From contig NZ_CAMLHF010000254.1 in the NCBI RefSeq assembly GCF_946479715.1, positions 1 to 6,456 of the forward strand: DNA of 6,456 bases, written 5' to 3'. Position numbers and translations under genes: made by a program. Source of the DNA: an uncultured Pedobacter sp. (GTDB lineage Bacteria; Bacteroidota; Bacteroidia; Sphingobacteriales; Sphingobacteriaceae). This document shows, piece by piece, positions 1 through 6,456 of the stretch (position 1 is the first letter of the stretch; each line of letters opens with the position of its first letter). A model generated the notes under the pieces. It searched no databases, was not told the origin of the DNA, and saw only the letters and a program-made list of their open reading frames with translations.

Positions 1-1366
1 TTTCATAGGGAATATTATATTTTTCAAGTTTCCGATATAATGTACCTCTACTCAATCCCAATACTTTGGCAACCCTACTAATGTTGTTTTGATGAAAATT
101 CATCGCATTTCTTATCATAGAAAGCTCCATTTCATCAATCGAAAGTGCACCTACAGCCGGAAGAGACAGCGAAGTATTTGCTAAACGTTGTTCTTCAAGA
201 TGTTGTTCAAAATCTTTGATTTGCAAGTTGTCTAATTCACTAAGTAAAACGGCACGTTCAATCAGGTTTTTAAGTTCGCGTATATTCCCCGGAAGAGGTA
301 GCGATTTTAACCAGTTAAAGGCCTTTTTATCAATCTGTAACTTAGGTCTGTTATAAATTTCCTTCAGGTTTTTTAGAAAATAATTGGCTAAAATTGGAAT
401 ATCCTCAGACCTTTCACGAAGTGGTGGAAGGCGAATAATGATCAGGTTTATACGGTAAAACAAATCCTCCCGAAACTTACCGCTGGCTATCATTTCACGC
501 AAATCACGGTTGGTTGCACAAACCACACGAAGGTCTACCGCTCGAGTTCGGCTATCACCCAGTACCTCGTACTTACGATCCTGCAATACCCTTAACAATT
601 TTACCTGGCTGTTTAAATCTAAATCGCCTATTTCATCTAAAAAAATTGTGCCTTTGTCGGCAAGTTCAAACCTTCCAATCCTATCGCTGCGTGCATCTGT
701 AAAGGCTCCCCGCTTATGCCCGAACATCTCACTTTCAAATAAGCTGGACGAAATACCACCAAGATTCACCTTAACAAATGCTTTGTGCTTACGCTGGCTA
801 TTTTCGTGAATAGCTTCAGCTACAAGCTCTTTTCCTGTACCACTTTCTCCAATAATCAATACAGAAGCATCAGTCTTACTAACTCTTGCGACGGTTTGGA
901 GCACCTCTAATAATTGTGGATCTTCACCTACAATGTTCTCAAACCCATACTTTTCGTTCAGTTTCTTGCGGGTCATTGCTCCAGGTGTATCTTTTTCATC
1001 AGATAAATCCAGTGCAGTTCTTAAAGACCGCATCAAATGCTCATTGTCCCAAGGCTTATTAATAAAATCTGTTGCACCTAACTTCATTCCCTCAACCGCC
1101 AATTTAATTGATCCCCAACCCGTCATCAAAATTACGGGTAGGATAGGGTATGATTTTTTTATTTCCTGAAGCATAGCCAAACCATCCTCTCCCGAAGTTT
1201 CCATAGAAAAATTCATGTCCAGTAAAACCGCATCAATAGGTCTTTCCTTAAGGTACTTTAGTGCTTCATCCGCACCATGGGCCTTTATAGATTTGAACCC
1301 TTCTTGCTTTAACAGGAGACTAAGTGAAGCACATACCGCTATATCGTCGTCGATAATCAGAATCAT
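1..1366 (-). CDS. NtrC-type sigma-54-dependent response regulator (receiver, AAA+, Fis HTH), 3' end cut by window edge
   Basis: This is a two-component response regulator that, once phosphorylated, should act as an AAA+ enhancer-binding activator of sigma-54 RNA polymerase. My translation from the ATG at 1366 gives 455 residues with no stop before the left edge. The receiver spans about residues 1-120, with acidic pocket D6-D8, likely phospho-acceptor D50 (VLLDM), T82 (MTGWG) and K104 (NKPW). The AAA+ domain (about 143-375) has Walker A GESGTGKE at 173-180, GAFTDA at 220-225 in place of GAFTGA, Walker B IFLDEIGDL at 241-249, ATNRDL at 284-289, arginine-finger region FREDLFYR at 298-305, and sensor II PGNIREL at 359-365. 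A Fis-type helix-turn-helix lies at about 428-450 (NISRVAKVLGLSRGTLYRKL). The start is firm: an in-frame TAA lies at 1376-1378 and no start codon falls between. The leader is A/T-rich without Shine-Dalgarno. It lies 19 nt after the permease gene, so it is probably co-transcribed. The Fis helix is nearly complete, so few codons should be missing. Confidence 0.96.
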   Translation of the reverse strand, partial: MILIIDDDIAVCASLSLLLKQEGFKSIKAHGADEALKYLKERPIDAVLLDMNFSMETSGEDGLAMLQEIKKSYPILPVILMTGWGSIKLAVEGMKLGATDFINKPWDNEHLMRSLRTALDLSDEKDTPGAMTRKKLNEKYGFENIVGEDPQLLEVLQTVARVSKTDASVLIIGESGTGKELVAEAIHENSQRKHKAFVKVNLGGISSSLFESEMFGHKRGAFTDARSDRIGRFELADKGTIFLDEIGDLDLNSQVKLLRVLQDRKYEVLGDSRTRAVDLRVVCATNRDLREMIASGKFREDLFYRINLIIIRLPPLRERSEDIPILANYFLKNLKEIYNRPKLQIDKKAFNWLKSLPLPGNIRELKNLIERAVLLSELDNLQIKDFEQHLEEQRLANTSLSLPAVGALSIDEMELSMIRNAMNFHQNNISRVAKVLGLSRGTLYRKLEKYNIPYE

Positions 1367-1385
1367 ATTAAATAGTTAAATAAGT

Positions 1386-2552
1386 TTATTCTTCATGTAA
1401 AGCATCTGCCGGACTAAGTCTTGCGGCCTTTAAGCTAGGGTAGAAGGCACAACTCAACATCAAAAGATATAAAAACAATGCTGATAATACAATACTTAAG
1501 GTTCCATAATATCCGCTCACGTAGGGATCTAAGTATTGCATAATTAACAATTGAATGGCGATTAGCACACCCGGTAAAATGCCTAAGGTAGTAAGAACCA
1601 TGGATTCTCCAAGAAATTGCTTCAATATATCAAATGGGCTAGCACCCATAATTACTCGCAAACCCACCTCAGCCTTGCGTTTAGATAGCTTGTAACTAAA
1701 TACACCGGAAATCCCCAGAAATACATTTATAAATAAAAATGCGAACACTACTAAGGCAATACTCAGTTGAATGTAATCCATTTTTTGGGCAAACTTTTTA
1801 ATCAGCGTTAAGGATATATTTTGCTTAATCTGGATCTCAGGAGCACCTACCGACATAATGGCTTTTCTGATTTTGTCTTCTAATAGCAACAAATTATCAG
1901 TGTTTTTTGATTTAATTAGGTAGGTGTTTGCCGCACTTCTCATTGGAATGAAAAATCCGGGATTAAGGTTAGCAGATGTATTTTCCCTTAATGTTTCCGA
2001 AATACCGATAATCAGGGCGGGCCTGTCGGTTATCAAAATGGTTTTTCCAATTGGGTTTTCATCTTTAAAATCTCTTTCGGCCAAATCCTTGGTTATTACT
2101 ACCGGAATACTATTTAAAGTGTAATCCTTTGGAGCAAACCAACGTCCTTCAAGCAATTTAATATCAAGCACATTCTGATAATGCTCATCTACTTCAAAAG
2201 CCAAGGCTGTACTTACTTGTTTATGGTAAGTTATTTTTTCTTCCTTTCCCCATTCAAGAAAAGGAACTACCTGTGTTGAACTGATCAAATCAACTTCTTT
2301 AATAGACTGAAGTTTTTCTTTAATCAAACCACTATATTCCAATTTCTTTTCCTCTGGTAGGTTTTGAAAATCAAGCTTTACCAGCCATGCATCATCATAT
2401 CTGTAGCCTAGAGGTTTAAAATAGTTACTAAATTTCTTCAAATTCAGGCCAATAAAAAGAAACAAGGCAACAAAACTAACAAACAACTGAAACAACAAGA
2501 AAAAGTTCTCTTTCTTCCGGTTCATGATCATTTTAAACAGATGCAAAATCAT
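1386..2552 (-). CDS. FtsX/MacB-type ABC transporter permease, second (divergent) half-permease
   Basis: This inner-membrane permease of 388 aa is probably the second half of a heterodimeric type VII (MacB/LolCE-like) ABC exporter. The topology matches that family: one N-terminal transmembrane helix (about 16-36), a periplasmic domain of some 225 residues (about 37-260, MacB periplasmic-core type), then three helices (about 262-285, 316-338, 350-371). The cytoplasmic segment after helix 2, KRKAEVGLRVIMGAS at 291-305, corresponds to the FtsX-family motif that couples to the ATPase. The C-terminus YPSLKAARLSPADALHEE is a typical family ending. It is more divergent than its partner: the conserved IGVRKS is VGLRVI here, and the N-terminus (MILHLFKMIMNRKKENFF) differs from the usual form. 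The start at 2552 overlaps the preceding stop as ATGA, which favours it over internal Met8 or Met10 and suggests translational coupling. The substrate is unknown. Confidence 0.93.
   Translation of the reverse strand: MILHLFKMIMNRKKENFFLLFQLFVSFVALFLFIGLNLKKFSNYFKPLGYRYDDAWLVKLDFQNLPEEKKLEYSGLIKEKLQSIKEVDLISSTQVVPFLEWGKEEKITYHKQVSTALAFEVDEHYQNVLDIKLLEGRWFAPKDYTLNSIPVVITKDLAERDFKDENPIGKTILITDRPALIIGISETLRENTSANLNPGFFIPMRSAANTYLIKSKNTDNLLLLEDKIRKAIMSVGAPEIQIKQNISLTLIKKFAQKMDYIQLSIALVVFAFLFINVFLGISGVFSYKLSKRKAEVGLRVIMGASPFDILKQFLGESMVLTTLGILPGVLIAIQLLIMQYLDPYVSGYYGTLSIVLSALFLYLLMLSCAFYPSLKAARLSPADALHEE
2549..2552 (-). other. ATGA stop/start overlap between the two permease genes
   Basis: On the minus strand the four bases read ATGA. 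The ATG (2552-2550) starts the 388-aa permease and the TGA (2551-2549) ends the 416-aa permease. Such overlaps usually allow a terminating ribosome to restart, which would keep the two permeases near equal amounts, as expected for heterodimer partners. The overlap is seen directly; the coupling is inferred. Confidence 0.85.
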
Positions 2553-3799
2553 ATATTGTTTCCTCCTTTCAAAGCATAAATTACATTCATACGCGACATT
2601 TTCCAGGCCGGATAAACTCCTGAAATCAGCCCCAGTAACAGACAGCTAAAAAGACAGAAGGAAAATACCTGCCAGCTGATCACAAAACTATCGGTAGGCA
2701 TCTTAAACAAAGGGTCGAATGTATTGATAAAATGAACCAGTAATTGCGAGGCATATACAGACAGGGCCAAACCGATCAATCCACCAATTAAGGTGATAAT
2801 GATGTTTTCAATTACCAGTTGCGTAACCAGGGTTCCTGAAGTTGCCCCAAATGATTTGCGTACACCAATTTCTTCTGCCCGTTCACCTATGCGTGTAATG
2901 TTTATGTTAACCAAACTAATTGCAGGAATAAGCATGAACAGGGTTAGAACAACAAGAATCACAATTGCAGTTTTCCCGTATTCCGGCTCATCATCATTTC
3001 TGGAACTACTTTTTGAGAATTGCTCGAAGGCAGTGAAGGCATGCACTTTTACAGAATCAACACCCGAAACCATATTTTTTGTTTTTAGCTTGACCTTTAA
3101 TTCAGCGCGCACTTTTTTCAAATCGTTCGTTTTTGCCAAAAGCAAAGCGCTATAGGTTCCTTCAACCTCTTTATCTGTGAGTTGAATATTGGTGTCGGTA
3201 GTATAGGGCACGTAAACATCCGAATAAACTTTGCTAAACGGTGTAGCAGATTTCACCACTCCAATTACTTTAAATGATGAACCATATATATTAATTGTTT
3301 CGCCCAGCGCCTTGTTTTCATTGAAAAAATATTCTTTAGTTTTCTCGTTAATCACTGCAACCCGAGCGCCATTTTTTACCTCATTAATATCAAAAGCTTT
3401 TCCTTCCAGAAATTTAAAATCAGTTATTTTCCAGAAATTTTCATCAGTAAATTTTAGGGCATGTCCTGCCACTTTTCCATTAAGAACAGAAACAAACTCC
3501 TTTGTAGAAAAATAAGAAATTGTTTCGGTGGTTTCCAGATTGCGTATATTCTTTTGCAGGAAATTGATACTTGGCATTGCATCCGATTGTTTGCCATCCT
3601 TATAAACAGATACCTTATCCAATACCAAGGTTCTGTCGCGGTTAACTTCAGGCGGATTTGCACTGATGATCTGATCAATAAAAGAAGCAAATATGGTGAT
3701 GATCATGATGGTAAGACTTATGCCCACCAGAGTGAGTGCTGTATAATACTTTTTCCGAAGCATTACTTTAAAAGTAAGTTTTATATAATTTTTTAGCAT
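2549..3799 (-). CDS. FtsX/MacB-type ABC transporter permease, first half-permease
   Basis: This inner-membrane permease of 416 aa belongs to the FtsX/MacB/LolC family. It has an N-terminal helix at about 18-43 after a basic start (MLKNYIKLTFKVMLRKKYY), a periplasmic domain at about 44-275, and three C-terminal helices at about 276-300, 327-352 and 374-396. The motif GERAEEIGVRKSFGA at 305-319, just after helix 2, is the well-conserved family segment facing the ATPase. The ending GVYPAWKMSRMNVIYALKG (394-412) is also typical. These permeases are thought to transmit ATP-driven movement to the periplasmic domains and adaptor (mechanotransmission) rather than move substrate through the membrane; this comes from work on MacB. 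The gene begins 20 nt after the ATPase stop, with no recognisable Shine-Dalgarno, and overlaps the next permease by 4 nt. No ATPase domain is fused to it, unlike classical MacB. Confidence 0.95.
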   Translation of the reverse strand: MLKNYIKLTFKVMLRKKYYTALTLVGISLTIMIITIFASFIDQIISANPPEVNRDRTLVLDKVSVYKDGKQSDAMPSINFLQKNIRNLETTETISYFSTKEFVSVLNGKVAGHALKFTDENFWKITDFKFLEGKAFDINEVKNGARVAVINEKTKEYFFNENKALGETINIYGSSFKVIGVVKSATPFSKVYSDVYVPYTTDTNIQLTDKEVEGTYSALLLAKTNDLKKVRAELKVKLKTKNMVSGVDSVKVHAFTAFEQFSKSSSRNDDEPEYGKTAIVILVVLTLFMLIPAISLVNINITRIGERAEEIGVRKSFGATSGTLVTQLVIENIIITLIGGLIGLALSVYASQLLVHFINTFDPLFKMPTDSFVISWQVFSFCLFSCLLLGLISGVYPAWKMSRMNVIYALKGGNNI

Positions 3800-3819
3800 G
3801 ATTTCTAAGCTTAAACTAG

Positions 3820-4488
3820 TTAACTGACTTGTTGTCCGTCAAAAAAGTGAATAATACGCTGTGTTTTTTTAGCCATTTGCTCATCGTGGGTAACCATAAC
3901 TATAGTAGTTCCGTCAGTTTCATTCAGGTAGAGCATTAAATTCATAACCTCTTCTCCCATAGCACTGTCCAGGTTTCCCGTTGGCTCATCAGCAAACAGG
4001 ATTTCTGGATTTCCTATAATTGCACGGGCAATGGCTACACGCTGACGCTGCCCACCTGAAAGCTGATTGGGGTAATGTTTGGTACGGGCACTTAATCCAA
4101 CTTTTCCCAGGGCTTCCAATGCTCTTTTCCGTCTTTCAGTACTCGAAATGCCACTGCGGTACAGTAGGGGAAGTTCTACATTGTCTATCACAGAAAGATC
4201 ATTAATCAGATGATAGCTTTGAAAAATAAATCCAAGCTTAAGGTTTCTAAATGCTGCTAACTTCTTCCTGCTAAACGAAGTCACAGATTGATTATCTATT
4301 GTGATGGCGCCTGCGGTTGGCGCATCCAGCAAGCCCATAATGTTTAGCAAGGTACTTTTACCACAACCCGAGGGGCCCATGATAGACACAAATTCACCTT
4401 TGTTAATCTTAATATTGATGTTGTTAAGAGCAGTGGTCTCAATGGTATTGGTGCGATAGATTTTTTCTATATTCAATAATTGTATCAT
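3820..4488 (-). CDS. ABC transporter ATP-binding protein, MacB/LolD family
   Basis: This cytoplasmic ATPase of 222 aa should power the two permeases encoded directly downstream. All nucleotide-binding motifs are intact: Walker A GPSGCGKST at 38-46, Q-loop Q90 in FIFQSYHLINDLSV, signature LSGGQ at 143-147, Walker B ILFADEPTGNLD at 163-174 with D167 and catalytic E168, and switch histidine H201 in VTHD. The FQSYHLIN...VIDNVELPL block and the DEPTGNLD ending are typical of the MacB/LolD/FtsE group, which pairs with FtsX-type permeases. The length matches stand-alone LolD-like ATPases. The start MIQLLNIEKIYRTN gives the standard beginning of the fold; the leader is A/T-rich and separated from the TolC-like gene by 73 nt. 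LolD itself, for lipoprotein release, is an alternative name, but the adaptor and TolC-like neighbours favour an efflux role. Confidence 0.97.
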   Translation of the reverse strand: MIQLLNIEKIYRTNTIETTALNNINIKINKGEFVSIMGPSGCGKSTLLNIMGLLDAPTAGAITIDNQSVTSFSRKKLAAFRNLKLGFIFQSYHLINDLSVIDNVELPLLYRSGISSTERRKRALEALGKVGLSARTKHYPNQLSGGQRQRVAIARAIIGNPEILFADEPTGNLDSAMGEEVMNLMLYLNETDGTTIVMVTHDEQMAKKTQRIIHFFDGQQVS

Positions 4489-4561
4489 CTCAATTTAGTT
4501 TAATGGTGATCTAAAAGTTAGTATTAAAAGAATTAAGTTTGTCATATTTCTGGTTGTTTAA
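4489..4561. other. 73-nt intergenic gap between TolC-like and ATPase genes, no clear signal
   Basis: This is the longest gap in the window. It is strongly A/T-rich. On the minus strand I found no GC-rich hairpin followed by T residues, no GG/GC pair with sigma-54 (-24/-12) spacing, and no Shine-Dalgarno before the ATPase start. A TAACTTTT stretch loosely resembles the Bacteroidota -7 element (TAnnTTTG), but I see no matching -33 TTTG at suitable spacing. It is probably a plain intra-operon spacer. Confidence 0.5.
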
Positions 4562-6010
4562 TTAGATATTTCTATTTGTAGCAAAATCATAAAGCGTTAG
4601 TACCCTCAAGCTGAAGTAGGCATTCCAAAAACTTTTCAGCGATAAAATATAATCACGACGTGCCTGGTCTTTTTCCTGAAGCGCAATATTCAAATCAGTG
4701 ATACTCAAGTCATTCAGGAAATACCTCTTTTTTGCAATCTCAAACCGTTCATTTGCAGTAATATCGGCCTCTGCATTAGTTTTCATTTGCTCTTTTATCA
4801 TAGTTAGCTGCCTCAGGGTTGTATAAATTTCCTGCTCAAAATTTACCTGGGCCTGTTTAATGTTCGCTGCAACCAGTTTCTGATTAGACAGGGCAGTTTT
4901 AATTCTAGAAGCCGAGCGGCCCCAATCCAAAATGGGAATTTGAAAACCTAAAGTTACTTCCTGTTGATCCTTGGCATTCCTATAAATCCCCGGGAGTTGG
5001 TTAGCAACATTTGTTAAGCCAAAAGTACCAAACAGGTTCACTTTTAACCCATTTTCACCTTTTGCCTTAGCAACATCTTTATCGGCTTCAAGCAATGCCC
5101 GCTTAAACTCAATGGCTTTTTGTCTGTTTTTTTTAGCTTGCTGAACCGCTAATGTTGCATCAACCTCGAAAGTGAGTAAATTTTCCGGAAGGATGAGTTG
5201 AATTTGGTTTGCAGCCGAAAACCCAATAAAGGATTTCAGTTGAAGATCTGAAGTTTCGGCATCAACGTTGGCCTGCGACACAGCTTTCCGTGCGTTTAAA
5301 ACACCCAATTTCAAACGTAGCAACTCATCTTTCGATAACCTTCCCAAAGCAGCTTTGCCCTCACCAATCTTATAAATCGTTTCGTTATTCGACAGGTTCT
5401 TGGCTGCTATATCTTTGTTGATTTGGGCAATAAGCAAGCTAAAGAATAATTCCGATGCATCACGTCCAACCACTTCCATATCTTCTCTGTATTTTTTTAG
5501 TGATTCCTCATACCGCAGGGGTTCAATTTTCTTATCCCACGATAATGAATTGAATGCAAATAGGGGTTGATTTAAACCAATAATCAAAGGATTTCCATTA
5601 TAGCGGGTTTGCTTACGATCGAAATCTGAGAACCGCAATACATTAGAGCCTAGAAACAATTGCCCGCCAGTTAACCCGATATTTTGCGTTAAAGCCAGAT
5701 TCAATTGTGAGTTATCATTAATTACAGGCTTAAATTCTACTGTTCCATCGGGTTGTACAACAGGTATATTGGTTTTGCTGAACTGAGGTAATGTTCCATT
5801 TAGCCCTAATTGCGGGCTATAGTTCGATTTAAAAGTTTTGTACTGCCAATACTGATTTTCACGAATGGTTACCGCTTGTACTGCTGCAGTTGAATGCGTT
5901 TTAGCGATCTCGATAACGTCCTGCAGATTTAGTTTTACAGTATCAATTCCACTTTGGCTTTTTACCAGCACAGGCATAAGTATTCCGGCAAGTAATATTA
6001 ACTTGAACAT
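4562..6010 (-). CDS. TolC-family outer membrane efflux protein
   Basis: This protein of 482 aa is predicted to form the trimeric outer-membrane channel of the export system. An N-terminal signal peptide is visible: MFKLILLAGILMPVLVKSQS, with a likely cleavage near VKS|QS at residue 18. The mature part shows the duplicated outer-membrane efflux (OEP) plan. A first helical and beta-strand half covers about 25-270, with alternating strand-like segments at about 100-150 (NLALTQNIGL; PLIIGLNQPLF). The second half covers about 285-475, with strands at 322-332 and 352-362 and the family hallmark GFQIPILDWGRS at 355-366. Long Ala/Gln/Glu/Lys-rich helices (170-260, 290-318, 365-470) would build the periplasmic tunnel. 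The length is normal for TolC homologues. There is no lipobox cysteine, so it is not an acylated OprM-type protein. It begins 23 nt after the adaptor stop, and the start is fixed by the signal peptide. Confidence 0.95.
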   Translation of the reverse strand: MFKLILLAGILMPVLVKSQSGIDTVKLNLQDVIEIAKTHSTAAVQAVTIRENQYWQYKTFKSNYSPQLGLNGTLPQFSKTNIPVVQPDGTVEFKPVINDNSQLNLALTQNIGLTGGQLFLGSNVLRFSDFDRKQTRYNGNPLIIGLNQPLFAFNSLSWDKKIEPLRYEESLKKYREDMEVVGRDASELFFSLLIAQINKDIAAKNLSNNETIYKIGEGKAALGRLSKDELLRLKLGVLNARKAVSQANVDAETSDLQLKSFIGFSAANQIQLILPENLLTFEVDATLAVQQAKKNRQKAIEFKRALLEADKDVAKAKGENGLKVNLFGTFGLTNVANQLPGIYRNAKDQQEVTLGFQIPILDWGRSASRIKTALSNQKLVAANIKQAQVNFEQEIYTTLRQLTMIKEQMKTNAEADITANERFEIAKKRYFLNDLSITDLNIALQEKDQARRDYILSLKSFWNAYFSLRVLTLYDFATNRNI

Positions 6011-6033
6011 GGCTCTGTTTTATTTAATTTGGA

Positions 6034-6456
6034 TTATTTGATCTTTAATTTACTGAGGTGGATAAAGTCCTGCATTTCTGAGGTAATTACGCGTTCACCC
6101 GCTTTAATTCCTGATAGGATTTCTACATAATCTGAATTGCTTTGGCCTATTTTCACTTTACGGGATACCACATTTTCACCTTCTAGTACAAACACTTTTT
6201 GTTCTTCAGAACCGTTAAAGGCAGCACCATTCTTTACCCTTATCGTATTCTCTTTGTAAGAAGTAATCACGAAAACATCTACCTTTAAATTAGATCTGAG
6301 TAGCTTCGAACTTTTGCTATCTAAACTGATAGAAAACTTTACATTCCCATTTTCAACAGCTGCCAGTACATAGTTAATACTTCCCCTCAAATCAGTTTTA
6401 TAAATCCGCACTAAAGCAGATCTACCTACTTTTACTTCATCTGCATACGTATCAGA
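6034..6456 (-). CDS. Periplasmic adaptor / HlyD-MacA-type membrane fusion protein, C-terminal part only
   Basis: The last 140 codons of an adaptor gene enter from the right edge; its start and N-terminal part are outside the window. The reading frame is open to the edge. The GTG at 6411-6409 is an internal valine codon, not a start, because family-typical sequence (DEVKVGRSALVRIYKTDLRG) continues across it. The visible part matches the beta-barrel and membrane-proximal domains of efflux adaptors: a barrel with NGNVKFSISL and LLRSNLKVDVFV (about residues 37-64 of the fragment), then RVKNGAAFNG, KVFVLEGENVVSRKVKIG and EILSGIKAGERVITSEM (about 73-128). The gly-loop LSGIKAGERVI is characteristic of MacA/HlyD_D23-type adaptors. 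In such systems the adaptor joins the inner-membrane ABC permeases to the TolC-like duct. It is the most upstream gene visible, so the operon promoter is probably further right. Confidence 0.92.
   Translation of the reverse strand, partial: SDTYADEVKVGRSALVRIYKTDLRGSINYVLAAVENGNVKFSISLDSKSSKLLRSNLKVDVFVITSYKENTIRVKNGAAFNGSEEQKVFVLEGENVVSRKVKIGQSNSDYVEILSGIKAGERVITSEMQDFIHLSKLKIK

Noticed and set aside
510..809. Plus-strand open frames of 99 and 62 codons opposite the regulator
   Set aside because: They lie antisense to the AAA+ domain, whose motifs are unmistakable. Their translations are low-complexity, Ser/Leu/Arg-rich and show no domain or signal peptide.
2793..3796. Plus-strand frames of 120, 94 and 111 codons and a minus-strand frame of 78 codons in the permease region
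   Set aside because: They are shadow frames of the 416-aa permease, whose helices and FtsX motif account for the coding signal. No recognisable protein features appear in the alternatives.
4020..4205. Plus-strand frame of 61 codons opposite the ATPase
   Set aside because: It overlaps the antisense of the signature and Q-loop region of an intact ABC ATPase. The composition looks like a complement artefact.
3820..4488. Calling the ATPase and permeases lolD/lolC/lolE or macB
   Set aside because: The subunit sizes resemble LolCDE and the partners resemble MacA/TolC, so neither symbol is secure. The permeases also lack the fused ATPase of MacB, so symbols were left empty.
4489..4561. Possible internal promoter or terminator before the ATPase gene
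   Set aside because: Only a weak TAACTTTT resemblance to the Bacteroidota -7 box is present, with no -33 partner. There is no stable hairpin or T-tract to support a terminator.
6409..6411. GTG as the start of a 125-aa protein at the right edge
   Set aside because: The frame stays open to the window edge and the upstream residues continue the adaptor beta-barrel pattern, so the codon is an internal valine in a gene truncated by the window.

Overview
The window fits a chromosomal segment of a Bacteroidota bacterium, probably Sphingobacteriales- or Flavobacteriales-like. Three things suggest this: moderately low GC; A/T-rich leaders without Shine-Dalgarno sequences before almost every start; and the locus type, in which an adaptor, a TolC-like protein, an ATPase and two FtsX-type half-permeases sit beside an NtrC-type regulator. 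This assignment is inferred from style and protein families, not from a database match.

Every supported gene lies on the minus strand, so transcription runs from right to left and the genes appear to form one operon. In transcription order they are: (1) the C-terminal 140 residues of a periplasmic adaptor (HlyD/MacA-type membrane fusion protein) entering from the right edge, 6456-6034; (2) a TolC-family outer-membrane efflux protein, 6010-4562; (3) a MacB/LolD-type ABC ATPase, 4488-3820; (4) an FtsX/MacB-type permease of 416 aa, 3799-2549; (5) a second, divergent permease of 388 aa, 2552-1386, overlapping the first by ATGA; (6) an NtrC-type sigma-54-dependent response regulator, 1366-1, running off the left edge with at least 455 residues present. 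Gaps are 23, 73 and 20 nt, then a 4-nt overlap, then 19 nt.

Together the genes encode a near-complete envelope-spanning export system. The two permeases would form a heterodimer powered by the separate ATPase, the adaptor would bridge the periplasm, and the TolC-like protein would form the outer-membrane duct. The response regulator probably controls this operon, and a cognate sensor histidine kinase is expected just beyond the left edge. The substrate cannot be read from the sequence; small toxic molecules, peptides or lipidic compounds are all possible.

I found no RNA genes, mobile elements, CRISPR arrays, substantial repeats or convincing terminators. There is no gene-free stretch longer than 73 nt. 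The locus is a recognisable arrangement rather than an undescribed system. The points most worth a second look are the GAFTDA variant in the sigma-54 contact loop and the LolCDE-like split subunit plan combined with MacA- and TolC-type partners.
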